From: Selenomonadales bacterium
Lineage (GTDB): Bacteria; Bacillota; Negativicutes; Sporomusales; UBA7701
Direction: 5' to 3'
Assembly (NCBI GenBank): GCA_018434945.1
Contig: JAHDOI010000077.1
Location: 1-44,659 of the forward strand
DNA length: 44,659 bases
Positions 34,513-43,003 of the stretch are shown one piece after another; position 1 is the stretch's first letter, and each line of letters starts with the position of its first letter. The position numbers and the translations under genes are program-made. The notes beneath the pieces are model-generated. The model saw nothing but the letters and a program-made list of their open reading frames with translations. It had not been told where the DNA came from and ran no database searches.

Positions 34513-35346
34513 ATGGCCAAAGCATGCTTTTTTCTCAGTAACGACGTTTTTGCGGGACTGATGATCAGGCCTTTGCTGGACAAGGAACCGGCAAGCGTGT
34601 CGGCAATCTACATAGAACAAGAGATGGTCGGCCAGCGGAGTCCTCTGGAAACTTTCCTATATGTGGCCGGAAAGTCGGGAATCCGCTATGCCCTTTACCA
34701 GGCGGTGGAGCTGATAGGCTACCTGTTGCTGGCCGTTATCTGGGAATTGTATACAGGACGCGTTGTGTTGCCGAGTTCGCAGGCGAAGAAACAGGGGATT
34801 CCCGTTTTTTTCATCAATAAACAAACCTGGCCCGTGATCGTGGAGCAACTGCGGCGGGAGCGTCCCGATGTTATCCTGTGCGTGCGGTTTAGCCGCATCC
34901 TGAAACAGGATGTACTGGGTATTCCTTTAAAAGCCATGATCAACTTTCATGGAAGCCTGCTACCCAAATACGCGGGCCTAGGGTCGGTACTTCAGGCTGT
35001 CCGCCATGGCGAAAAGTATACCGGCGGCACTTTCCATACGATGACCGAGCATGTCGACGAAGGGGTAATCGTCAAACAAATTACGGTACCGATCGACCAA
35101 TCGGAAAGTATCAGCAGCCTGCATGTTAAAATCTATCGAACATGTTCACAGGAAATACTTGAAATGCTTGACGAAATAGACGAATTAGGCAAAGGACACG
35201 TGAAGCAGATTTCCGTAAAAGAGAACTATTTCAGTTTTCCCGCAGAAGAGCACGTTGCCCAGGTAACAGCGCGCGGCAGGAAACTGATCGCCTTCAGGGA
35301 CCTAATCGGTTTTTGGAAAAGTTTAGCCAGAGAGGAGCAATCGTGA
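34513..35346 (+). CDS. Formyltransferase-family protein (sugar N-formyltransferase-like)
   Basis: Protein of 277 residues with the N10-formyl-tetrahydrofolate-dependent formyltransferase fold. The core motif INFHGSLLPKYAG contains the catalytic Asn-x-His pair (His146), and EHVDEGVIVKQ supplies the catalytic Asp. In surface-glycan loci such enzymes formylate amino sugars (for example Francisella WbtJ). The neighbouring DegT aminotransferase fits that. It lacks the C-terminal tRNA-binding domain of methionyl-tRNA formyltransferase. The ATG at 34513 is chosen because GAGGTGG lies upstream and the previous gene stops at 34504. The stop overlaps the next start (GTGA). Confidence 0.85.
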   Translation: MAKACFFLSNDVFAGLMIRPLLDKEPASVSAIYIEQEMVGQRSPLETFLYVAGKSGIRYALYQAVELIGYLLLAVIWELYTGRVVLPSSQAKKQGIPVFFINKQTWPVIVEQLRRERPDVILCVRFSRILKQDVLGIPLKAMINFHGSLLPKYAGLGSVLQAVRHGEKYTGGTFHTMTEHVDEGVIVKQITVPIDQSESISSLHVKIYRTCSQEILEMLDEIDELGKGHVKQISVKENYFSFPAEEHVAQVTARGRKLIAFRDLIGFWKSLAREEQS

Positions 35347-36311
35347 AACACTGGAAAATTGTCAAGCTCGCTGCCGTCGGCTTTATTCTCCTGGTAGTAG
35401 TAGCGAAAGTAAACTTTAGCGAACTTCCCACTTTGTCGCTGGAGGTTATCCGCGCGATCCTCCTGGTGCAGCCGTTGGTCGTGATTACCCTGGCCGCATT
35501 AGCGGTACGTTTGTTAATCCTGGCGGAAAGCCCTTTCAAGAACCTTCTCTTTTTTGTCAAAGCGGTCATATTATCCGTCGGGCTTAATTTTTTTCTTCCG
35601 GCACGGATGTCAGAGCTATTAAAGCCGGTTTACCTCAACAAAAAGGTGGAGACCGGTTTTAGCAGGCTGATGGCAAGTACCGTCATCGACCGGACTGTCG
35701 ACATCCTTTTGCTGACGGTAGTCAGCATGATCAGTTTCATCTATTTTTTTGCCTTCAGTATCTACGCGACCATCGTCAGTGTGTCGTTGCTCATCGCCGG
35801 CATCATACTCGTCACCAGGTGCGACGACTTGCTGGCAGGATTGCTTTCGAAATACCTGAGTCCCAGGCTGGGAGCCTATTTCCATAATTTTGTCACCCAG
35901 ATGAAAGAGAGTCTGCGGTTTACCCTTTTTCTGAAGGCGTTCGGCGTCGGCGCTGTTGCCTGGGCCATGGGATTCATCCTGGTATTTTCCTTCTTGCATA
36001 TCGCCGGCAGTCTGCCGGTGGATTTTTGTGACGCGCTGCTGGTGTACATCTTCGTGATCCTCGGTGCCGCCATACCGGCTCTTCCCGGCGGCCTCGGCAC
36101 CTTTGAGGGGGCGGCTGTCCTAGCCCTGTCGCAGATAGGCTTCGATTTCCAGGAGGCGTTGGTACTAGCCGTCGGGCTGCATATTGCGCAGGTTTTGCTC
36201 GGCTTTATCGGCGCCATGGTCATTCTGGTGACGGAAAAAATCGGTATTTATGGGGTTATCAGCCAGATAAGACAAACAAGAACCGTTGGAGGGTTACATG
36301 AAGAAAATTAG
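35343..36311 (+). CDS. Lysylphosphatidylglycerol synthase TM region / UPF0104 family membrane protein
   Basis: Polytopic membrane protein of 322 residues with about seven to eight helices. It carries the UPF0104 signature near the C-terminus: ALPGGLGTFEGAAVLALSQIG (Pro-Gly-Gly-x-Gly...Glu). FFLPARMSELLKPVYLNKKV, around residues 85-105, is another family feature. Family members include the flippase part of MprF and archaeal AglD-type proteins, and many occur beside glycosyltransferases. A lipid-linked sugar flippase or stabilising role is plausible but unproven. GTG start at 35343 in a GTGA overlap with the formyltransferase, preceded by GAGAGGAG. Confidence 0.85.
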   Translation: MKHWKIVKLAAVGFILLVVVAKVNFSELPTLSLEVIRAILLVQPLVVITLAALAVRLLILAESPFKNLLFFVKAVILSVGLNFFLPARMSELLKPVYLNKKVETGFSRLMASTVIDRTVDILLLTVVSMISFIYFFAFSIYATIVSVSLLIAGIILVTRCDDLLAGLLSKYLSPRLGAYFHNFVTQMKESLRFTLFLKAFGVGAVAWAMGFILVFSFLHIAGSLPVDFCDALLVYIFVILGAAIPALPGGLGTFEGAAVLALSQIGFDFQEALVLAVGLHIAQVLLGFIGAMVILVTEKIGIYGVISQIRQTRTVGGLHEEN

Positions 36312-37842
36312 CATATTACTGATATATCCGCAACTGGGTACATTCGACAACCTGGTAAGGGATATTCCGCTCAGCCTGATTTATGCGGCCGCCGATTCCA
36401 TCAAGAACGGCTTCAACGTCGAAATCCTCGATCTGCGGCTGCACCCTCACGACTGGGAGAAGGAAATCGACTGCCGGATGAAGGTGGGCCATAACTTGGT
36501 AGGCCTTTCGGTGATGACCGGCAATCCGATCACCACCTCGCTGCGAGTATCAGAGTACGTAAAAACCCATTACGACGCCAGGATAGTGTGGGGAGGCCCT
36601 CACCCCACCATCCTGCCCGAGCAAACGCTGGAAAACCCGTATATCGATTTCGTCATCCGGGATTGGGGCTCAAAGGCGCTTTGGCAGCTAGCCCGGTATT
36701 TGTCCGGCGAACTGACGGACATCACCAGCATTACCGGTCTGGGCTATACAGACGGGGACCGGGTCGTCCTCAATCCAGTTGTCTGCGAATTTGAGATGCC
36801 GGATTTCACGGACTTGCCGTACCACCTGGTTGAAATCGGCAGCGACAGGTATAATCGCCTGAACAACGGTGAAATGATCTTCCCGATTTTTACGTCGCTG
36901 GGATGTCCGTACCAGTGTACCTTCTGCATGTCGCCGGCGGTATACAAAAAGATCAAGGGGAAGAAATGGGTATGCTACAGCGATGAATATGTCCTGGATC
37001 ATATCGAGTATCTGGGTTCCAAATACGACTTCCAGCGTCTGCAGATATATGACGACGACTCGTTCGTGGATCTGGACCGGATGCGGCGGCTGCTGACCGG
37101 CTATATCGAGCGCGGCTTCCACAAGAAATATATCCTCGATTTTCGGGGAGCGAGGATAAACGAGCTCGATAGGATGGACGAGGATTTCCTCGATCTCATG
37201 GTAAAGGCAAATGTCGATTTCATGGCCATCGGCGTTGAGTCCGGATCGGCCAACAGCCTGAGAAAAATGAATAAAGGGATAACAGTCGAGCAGATAATCC
37301 GCGTCAACAAAAAACTGGCGAGGTACCCTTCCTTCAAGCCGCATTACAATTTCTTCTGCGGCATTCCCGGCGAGACTTTGCAAGATCTGATCGAAACCAA
37401 GGAACTGCTGCTCAGGCTGCTGGAAGACAACCCGAACTGCTACCTCGGCGTAGGCGCCGACTGGAAGCCCATACCCGGGTCGGTCATGACTGACGAGGCG
37501 ATAAAACAATATAACCTGAAGCTGCCGCAGACTTTGGCCGAGTGGGCCGCCATTGATTCCTACGACGCTGCCAAGCTGTACCATCCGTGGTATACCAAAG
37601 AAATGGACAATATGATCAAGCTACTGCAGATAGCCGGACAACTGCTTGACCGGAAACTGGAAAACCATCGCCGGGAGCTGGGGCCTGTTCTCGGAAATAT
37701 AATTTATTTTCTCGCCAGTCTGTACAAGCCCGTGCTACGTTTCCGGCTGCGCCACAACTTCACGGCGTGCCTATTTGAATACGATATCAGAAAGTATGCC
37801 TTCAATGCCCTGGGGTATCTTATGCCCCACAAGAAAGCGTAA
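36298..37842 (+). CDS. B12-binding-type radical SAM protein (BchE/MiaB-like superfamily)
   Basis: Protein of 514 residues. The N-terminal domain (1-150) has the B12-binding fold pattern, with VGLSVMTGNPITTSLRVSEYV and IVWGGPHPTILPEQTL, but the cobalamin-ligating Asp-x-His-x2-Gly motif is not evident, as in many of these proteins. The radical SAM core has Cys203, Cys207 and Cys210 in SLGCPYQCTFCMSP, ligating a 4Fe-4S cluster. Later features include MAIGVESGSANSLRKMNKG and FFCGIPGETLQDL. The C-terminal 100 residues are helical. The class catalyses methylations, rearrangements or C-C bond chemistry. Here the substrate may be a sugar or lipid. ATG at 36298 after GGAGGG, overlapping the previous gene by 14 bases. 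Confidence 0.87.
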   Translation: MKKISILLIYPQLGTFDNLVRDIPLSLIYAAADSIKNGFNVEILDLRLHPHDWEKEIDCRMKVGHNLVGLSVMTGNPITTSLRVSEYVKTHYDARIVWGGPHPTILPEQTLENPYIDFVIRDWGSKALWQLARYLSGELTDITSITGLGYTDGDRVVLNPVVCEFEMPDFTDLPYHLVEIGSDRYNRLNNGEMIFPIFTSLGCPYQCTFCMSPAVYKKIKGKKWVCYSDEYVLDHIEYLGSKYDFQRLQIYDDDSFVDLDRMRRLLTGYIERGFHKKYILDFRGARINELDRMDEDFLDLMVKANVDFMAIGVESGSANSLRKMNKGITVEQIIRVNKKLARYPSFKPHYNFFCGIPGETLQDLIETKELLLRLLEDNPNCYLGVGADWKPIPGSVMTDEAIKQYNLKLPQTLAEWAAIDSYDAAKLYHPWYTKEMDNMIKLLQIAGQLLDRKLENHRRELGPVLGNIIYFLASLYKPVLRFRLRHNFTACLFEYDIRKYAFNALGYLMPHKKA

Positions 37843-37868
37843 CAATCAATAATTGGAAGAAGTGAATC

Positions 37869-39821
37869 ATGATGCCTTCAGCTGGCAAACAATTGTTTTG
37901 GATAAGGATAATCCCCATCTTGTGCGTATTGGTGGTCGGTGCCTATCTTTGGCGGGTAATGGTTGACATGTCCGAACCGATTATGGCCTGGATCGGCTAT
38001 TCGCCCATCAGCTTCGTTTACGGCAAGCTGGGGGTCGCCGACTTCTCCCGCGGTTTTCCGGCAGGCTTTGAGCTTTACGACAAGTCATTGTTCATGCGTA
38101 TTTATCTGTTCGCTTATTCCGTTTTCGGCCTACTGCCGGAGAAGCTCATCCCCGCCGTTATTGGTTTTCAAATCGCCGCGCTGGCTTGCGCCTTCTTCTA
38201 CCTGACACGGACGATTTTTCCCGACAGCACAGTCTGTGTGCCGCTGACGGTTATTTTGCTAGTAGTCGCCAGCTACGCCCGCTGCATGGATTTCGCCCGC
38301 TACGATCTTTTCGCCGATAGTCTGGTACTGGTTCTCTATTATTTCATCGCCGAAGCCTTTCGTCTATTTTCCATCGCTTTTTTCGTGCGCGGCCGCCTTA
38401 TAGCGTCAGCCCTTCTCATGGCAATATGTTTTATGATATATCCCACCTATGCGGTGGTAGGCTTGGTTTTCATCGCCGCCGCCTATCTCATAAGACCGGC
38501 GGGGATATCGAAAGTCCGCCTTGCCGGCGCGGCCGGCATATTTGCGGCGCTATCCCTTCTATGGGCGTTTAACACTTTCGACCCCACCAGCATCACGGGA
38601 ACGGCCATTGACCGGAGCACCTGGTTCAGTTTGACCCAGTTGTCTTCTTTTCATATGTACCCGATTCATTTCGGGATTTTTTCGTTCAGAGCGTGGGAAC
38701 GGTTTTTCCCGTTTTTATCGTTCCTGGTGTTGTTTCTTGTTTATGCGACTTTCTTCCCCGTGCGGCCGGTCGATAAGAAGCTGTTTGCCGGCACGACCGC
38801 AGTTCTCGTGCTGTCGGTCGTCGGGGTGCTGTTTTCCGGCACGGAAATCAGCAGTTTCCTAATCAAGTTGTCCTTGCACAGGGCGAATGATCTGGTCATT
38901 GATATCGGCCTTGTATATATTGTTTACGGACTTTGGCATGAAATCAGCCGCTCGGGCCCCTGGCGGAAAGCTTTGGCCGTAGTCGTGCTGACAAGTCCAT
39001 TTTTTCTGAAACCGGGCTTTCCTCTGCTGTTCACGACCTTATTGGTTTTCCCCCTGCTAATAAGATATGAACAGCCCAGGAAAATAGGGTTGTTAGCTTG
39101 TTTGGCTGGGGGTTGGAGCCTGCTGATGATATATCGCCTTTCAGGCATTCTGGATACCTGGCAATGGAGTATTTCGGTGGCTATCGGCTCGTATTGGTTT
39201 ATTGCCTGGTTTGCCGTTGCCGTCGCGGTTTTCTGGTTAATCGTATCAAAGATCAGACAGGAGGACGCCAAAAGAATACTGAATATGGGGCTTGTCATGC
39301 TGATCGTGGTGGCGGCGGGGGCCTACTGGACCAACGCCCAGGAAAAGGGTTTCGCGAGCCGGAAGCTGTTCGCGGATTTTAAGGACGCGCAAATCTGGGC
39401 CAGGGACAACACGGCGGCTAAGGTGCTGTTCATGGTCGATCCGACAATCAGCTATGGATGGCGGGACTATTCCCGGCGCAGCTCTTTCGGCAACATGCGG
39501 GAATGGATATTCACCTCCTGGGAATACAACTCGAACTACGCGACCTTTCGCGAAGGGATGAACAGGTTTAACGAATTCGGGGCCGAGCCGACAACGTTTC
39601 TCGCCGTTAGCGGGACGGTTCATGATAAATATGACAAAATGGTGGCTCATATACGGCACGGTTACTATAATTATCCTGACATCTGGCGTCTAAAGCTGGC
39701 GGAAAAATATGGTATTGACTACTTCGTTCTTATGAAAAAAAATATCAAACAAGAACCTAAATTACGCAAGGTTTATGAGAACGACAGTTTCGTAATATAT
39801 TCCGCGCCCAAAAACTTGTGA
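37869..39821 (+). CDS. Large polytopic membrane protein with C-terminal soluble domain, GT-C-like
   Basis: Protein of 650 residues: one N-terminal helix, a first outer loop containing EPIMAWIGYSPISF, then about ten to twelve more helices up to residue 490. The soluble C-terminal domain (about 500-650) begins with FKDAQIWARDNTAAKVLFMVDP and contains YGWRDYSRRSSFG and KYGIDYFVLMKK. That tail resembles the DUF6798/YfhO-like GT-C-type proteins that use polyprenyl-phosphate sugars. The typical GT-C acidic motif in the first loop is not obvious, so the call is tentative. Tandem ATGs at 37869 and 37872; GGAAGAAG upstream. Last gene of its unit before a terminator. Confidence 0.7.
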   Translation: MMPSAGKQLFWIRIIPILCVLVVGAYLWRVMVDMSEPIMAWIGYSPISFVYGKLGVADFSRGFPAGFELYDKSLFMRIYLFAYSVFGLLPEKLIPAVIGFQIAALACAFFYLTRTIFPDSTVCVPLTVILLVVASYARCMDFARYDLFADSLVLVLYYFIAEAFRLFSIAFFVRGRLIASALLMAICFMIYPTYAVVGLVFIAAAYLIRPAGISKVRLAGAAGIFAALSLLWAFNTFDPTSITGTAIDRSTWFSLTQLSSFHMYPIHFGIFSFRAWERFFPFLSFLVLFLVYATFFPVRPVDKKLFAGTTAVLVLSVVGVLFSGTEISSFLIKLSLHRANDLVIDIGLVYIVYGLWHEISRSGPWRKALAVVVLTSPFFLKPGFPLLFTTLLVFPLLIRYEQPRKIGLLACLAGGWSLLMIYRLSGILDTWQWSISVAIGSYWFIAWFAVAVAVFWLIVSKIRQEDAKRILNMGLVMLIVVAAGAYWTNAQEKGFASRKLFADFKDAQIWARDNTAAKVLFMVDPTISYGWRDYSRRSSFGNMREWIFTSWEYNSNYATFREGMNRFNEFGAEPTTFLAVSGTVHDKYDKMVAHIRHGYYNYPDIWRLKLAEKYGIDYFVLMKKNIKQEPKLRKVYENDSFVIYSAPKNL

Positions 39822-39839
39822 GGCGTTTTTTTGACTCCG

Positions 39840-39867
39840 GGGCCATGGATGAGTGCATGGCCCTTTT
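39840..39867 (+). terminator. Intrinsic terminator after the GT-C-like gene
   Basis: GGGCCATG (39840-39847) and CATGGCCC (39856-39863) form a perfect 8-bp stem with an 8-base loop, followed by TTTT. It ends the accessory block; the downstream manC gene must have its own promoter in 39868-39950, where no consensus pair is clear. Confidence 0.75.
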
Positions 39868-39958
39868 CGGTTACTTTTCTGGCAGGATAAGTGTTTAAAG
39901 CCGCGAACAAATTCATATTATTAAGGATAGTATAGCAACATCCAAAAGGAGTCCCCCG

Positions 39959-41341
39959 ATGAAAATCATCATCCTTGCCGGCGGCGGCGGCACCAGGCTG
40001 TTCCCCCTGTCGCGGGCCAACTACCCCAAGCAGTTTCTCAAAATCGGCGGCCCGCAGTCCCTCCTGGCGCAGACGGTCACCCGTTTTCTGCCGATGGCGG
40101 CCGCTAGCGACATCATAATCGTCACCAACCAAGACCATCTCCACCACGTCCGGTCCGAGCTCGCCGTCTGCGGCGCCGGCGCCGCCCACATCCTTCTCGA
40201 GCCCGTCGGCCGCAACACCACCCCCGCTGTCGCCCTCGCCGCCCGCTACTGCCTTGATATCCTCGGCGCGGACGAACAAGAACTCCTCCTCATCACTCCC
40301 TCCGACCACCTAGTCGGCAAACCGGATGCCTTCGCCCAGACCATCCGCCAGGCGGCGGCGATGGCGGCCGGCGGCCGTATCGTCACCTTCGGCGTAAGGC
40401 CCGACAAACCAGAAACCGGCTACGGCTACATCCAGGTCGGAGCCAAACAGGGCGATGGATACATCGTCGACTCCTTCAAGGAAAAACCCGACGCCCAAAC
40501 AGCAGAACGATACCTCAAGGCCGGCAACTACTACTGGAACTCCGGCATGTTCGCCTTCACCATCGGCACATTCATCGACGAACTATCGCGGCATCAGCCG
40601 GCCATTCGCGCTGCCCTCGATCAGCCCTACGCCGCGATGCTCGAAAATTTCGCCGCTATGCCCGACATCTCGCTCGACTACGCCATCGCCGAAAAATCCG
40701 ACCGCATCGTCACCATTCCCTTCGACGCCGACTGGAGCGACATCGGCTCCTGGGATGCCATCTACGACGTCCTGCCCAAGGACGCCGCAGGCAACGCCAT
40801 CCAGGGCGACTGCATGCCGGTCGGCTGCCGAGACTCCCTCATCCTCGGCCACAGCCGCCTCATCGCCGGTATCGGCCTCGAAGACATCCTCGTAGTCGAA
40901 ACCGACGATGTCATCCTTGTCGCCAAAAAAGGCGAATCCCAAAAAGTCAAGGAAATCGTCGGCGAACTCAAGGCCTGCGGCCGGCGCGAAGCCGCCGAGC
41001 ACACCACCGTCTACCGTCCGTGGGGCCGCTACACCGTCCTCGGCGAAGGCCCGGGCTACAAGCTCAAAAAAATCGTCGTCACCCCCGGCCAGCGCCTCAG
41101 CCTCCAGCTTCACCACCACCGCAGCGAGCACTGGATCGTCATAAATGGCACCGCCAAAGTAACCATCGGCGACCGCGAGCAGACCATCCTCGCCAACGAA
41201 AGCGTCTTTGTGCCGATCGCCACGAAACACCGCCTCGAAAATCCCGGCGACACGCCGCTGGAAATGATCGAAGTCCAGAACGGGAAGTATTTGGGGGAGG
41301 ATGATATCGTCCGTTTCGACGACATCTACGGTCGCTCCTAA
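39959..41341 (+). CDS. manC: Mannose-1-phosphate guanylyltransferase / mannose-6-phosphate isomerase
   Basis: Bifunctional type II enzyme of 460 residues. The N-terminal nucleotidyltransferase domain starts IILAGGGGTRLFPLSRANYPKQF, and includes SFKEKPD (about residue 175) and the SDIGSWDA metal site. The C-terminal cupin PMI domain has PWGRYTVLGEGPGYKLKKI, PGQRLSLQLHHHRSEHW (metal-binding Gln/His residues) and the terminal region NGKYLGEDDIVRFDDIYGR. It makes GDP-mannose from mannose-1-phosphate and interconverts fructose-6- and mannose-6-phosphate. AAAGGAGTCCCCCG precedes the ATG. Strong C-ending codons as in the other host-like genes. Confidence 0.94.
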   Translation: MKIIILAGGGGTRLFPLSRANYPKQFLKIGGPQSLLAQTVTRFLPMAAASDIIIVTNQDHLHHVRSELAVCGAGAAHILLEPVGRNTTPAVALAARYCLDILGADEQELLLITPSDHLVGKPDAFAQTIRQAAAMAAGGRIVTFGVRPDKPETGYGYIQVGAKQGDGYIVDSFKEKPDAQTAERYLKAGNYYWNSGMFAFTIGTFIDELSRHQPAIRAALDQPYAAMLENFAAMPDISLDYAIAEKSDRIVTIPFDADWSDIGSWDAIYDVLPKDAAGNAIQGDCMPVGCRDSLILGHSRLIAGIGLEDILVVETDDVILVAKKGESQKVKEIVGELKACGRREAAEHTTVYRPWGRYTVLGEGPGYKLKKIVVTPGQRLSLQLHHHRSEHWIVINGTAKVTIGDREQTILANESVFVPIATKHRLENPGDTPLEMIEVQNGKYLGEDDIVRFDDIYGRS

Positions 41342-41345
41342 AACG

Positions 41346-41470
41346 CGGCCGTTGATAAAGCCCCATCTGCGTCGTTGTTCCTGCGGGCGCTCGCTCGCCG
41401 TACGTCACGCAGTACTGTCTTCGCTCGCGTCCTCGGAGCCGCCTAGCATCTGGGGCTTTCTGAACGGCCT
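41346..41470. repeat. Long imperfect palindrome (REP/MITE-like extragenic element)
   Basis: About 125 bases between manC and the phosphohexomutase gene. Terminal arms pair as GGCCGTT (41347-41353) with AACGGCC (41463-41469), then AAAGCCCCA (41357-41365) with TGGGGCTTT (41451-41459), across a 3-base internal loop. A few more pairs follow (TGC/GCA at 41368-41370 and 41446-41448), and a central GTAC...GTAC hairpin lies around 41400-41415. Both flanks of the centre are rich in CTCGC/TCGCTCGC. Elements with this layout are known as repeated extragenic palindromes in several bacteria; copy number here cannot be seen. The terminal stem could also act in transcription termination or mRNA processing after manC. 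Confidence 0.7.
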
Positions 41471-41567
41471 TGATCCATGTAAAAAAATTCCAAATGAAGT
41501 ATTGCATCCGCTATTGACGGCAGGACAAAACCGGTCGCAAAACGAAATATCTACCAGATAATCCGGA

Positions 41568-41573
41568 TATAAT
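41568..41573 (+). promoter_or_regulatory. Candidate -10 box for the phosphohexomutase gene
   Basis: TATAAT 27 bases before the ATG at 41600, in the AT-rich end of the 258-base gap after the palindrome. No good -35 at 16-18 bases; TTGACG at 41514 is too far. Weak support. Confidence 0.25.
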
Positions 41574-41599
41574 AGCAGACTGTATGGGAGGCGAAGGTT

Positions 41600-43003
41600 A
41601 TGATAAAATTCGGCACCGACGGCTGGCGCGGCATAATAAGCGAAGACTACACCTTCAGCAACGTGCGGCTGGTGGCCAACGCAATCGCCGATTACGTCCT
41701 CGGCCGCGGCGAAGCGGCCAAAGGCGTCGTCGTCGGCTACGACGCCCGCTTCCTCTCCCGCCGCTACGCCGAAGACTGCGCCGCCGCCTTGGCGTCGCGC
41801 GGCGTCACCGTTTGGCTGTCCGACGCCATCCTGCCCACCCCCGCCCTAACCTGGCAGGTCAAAGACCGCCAGGCCGCTGGCGGCATCATGATAACCGCCA
41901 GCCACAACCCCGGCGAATACAACGGCCTCAAGTTCAAGGCCTCCTACGGCGGCTCGGCCTCGCCCGAGATCATCGCCGACATCGAAACCTATGTCCGCCG
42001 CCGCGAAAGCGAAGGCGGCGAATACCCCAAAATCCCCATGCCGGCAGGCATAGCATCCTTTCCCCCCCATGAACCTTACCTCGACCACATCGACGCCATC
42101 CTCGACCCGAAGATCCTCGCCGCCAGCAAAGGCAAAATCCTCTTCGACGTCATGCACGGCTCGGCAAGCGGCTACGCCGCCAGGCTCGCCGCCCGCCACG
42201 GCCTCGACCTCGTCGAAATCAGGGGCGAATACAACCCCTCCTTCGGCGGCGTAAACCCCGAACCCATCGACAAAAACCTCGCCGCCCTCCGCGCCGCCAT
42301 GGCCGTGCACAAAGCCGCGGTCGGCCTCGCCACCGACGGCGACGGCGACCGCATCGGTGCCATCGACGCCGACGGCCGCTTCATCAACGCCCACCAGATC
42401 ATGGCCCTGCTCGCCAAATACCTTCACGAAAAACGCGGCTGGACGGGCGGCGTCGCCCAGACGCTCACCGTCTCCGAACTCGTCAAACGCGTCGCCGGCA
42501 AATACGGCCTCAAGCTCTACGAAACCCCCGTCGGCTTCAAATACATCGCCAACCTCATGCTTGCCGAAGACATCCTCATCGGCGGCGAGGAATCCGGCGG
42601 CATCGGCATCAAAAACTACATCCCCGAACGCGACGGCGTCCTCCTCGGCTTCCTGCTCATCGAGGTCGTTGCCGCCTACGGTAAAACCCTCGGCCAGCTA
42701 CTCGACGAAATGATGCATGATCTAGGCCACTTCTACTACGGGCGCGAAGACCTCCACCTCGACGACGCGCGCAAGAGCCGCCTCATGGGCGTCCTCATCC
42801 CCGCGCCGCCGGCCGCTTTAGGGAGTCTCAGACCGCTGAAAACCGACTGCACCGACGGCTGCAAAATATACGTCGACGGCGGCTGGCTGATGTTCCGCGC
42901 CTCCGGCACCGAGCCTATTGTCAGAGTCTACGCCGAGGCCGGCAGCCCAGAGCGTCTTCAAACCATTCTTTCCGAGGCGGTGAACTATGCCAGAAACGCG
43001 TAA
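41600..43003 (+). CDS. Phosphoglucomutase/phosphomannomutase family protein
   Basis: Alpha-D-phosphohexomutase of 467 residues. Domain 1 begins IKFGTDGWRGIISEDYTF; the phosphoserine is Ser101 in TASHNPGEYNG; the metal loop is LATDGDGDRIGAIDADG (about residue 240); the sugar-binding loop is GGEESGGIGI; and the C-terminal phosphate-binding loop is FRASGTEPIVRVYAE. It interconverts hexose-6- and hexose-1-phosphates. Neighbours manC and galU would use mannose-1-P and glucose-1-P respectively, so dual specificity is likely but cannot be read. GGGAGGCGAAGG precedes the ATG. It overlaps galU by 17 bases. Confidence 0.92.
   Translation: MIKFGTDGWRGIISEDYTFSNVRLVANAIADYVLGRGEAAKGVVVGYDARFLSRRYAEDCAAALASRGVTVWLSDAILPTPALTWQVKDRQAAGGIMITASHNPGEYNGLKFKASYGGSASPEIIADIETYVRRRESEGGEYPKIPMPAGIASFPPHEPYLDHIDAILDPKILAASKGKILFDVMHGSASGYAARLAARHGLDLVEIRGEYNPSFGGVNPEPIDKNLAALRAAMAVHKAAVGLATDGDGDRIGAIDADGRFINAHQIMALLAKYLHEKRGWTGGVAQTLTVSELVKRVAGKYGLKLYETPVGFKYIANLMLAEDILIGGEESGGIGIKNYIPERDGVLLGFLLIEVVAAYGKTLGQLLDEMMHDLGHFYYGREDLHLDDARKSRLMGVLIPAPPAALGSLRPLKTDCTDGCKIYVDGGWLMFRASGTEPIVRVYAEAGSPERLQTILSEAVNYARNA

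Noticed and set aside
33467..34525. Antisense frame of 352 codons opposite the fourth DegT aminotransferase
   Set aside because: No motif, and the forward gene has intact PLP residues and operon coupling.
34513..35346. Methionyl-tRNA formyltransferase (fmt)
   Set aside because: It lacks the C-terminal tRNA-binding domain and sits between a sugar aminotransferase and a membrane protein gene.
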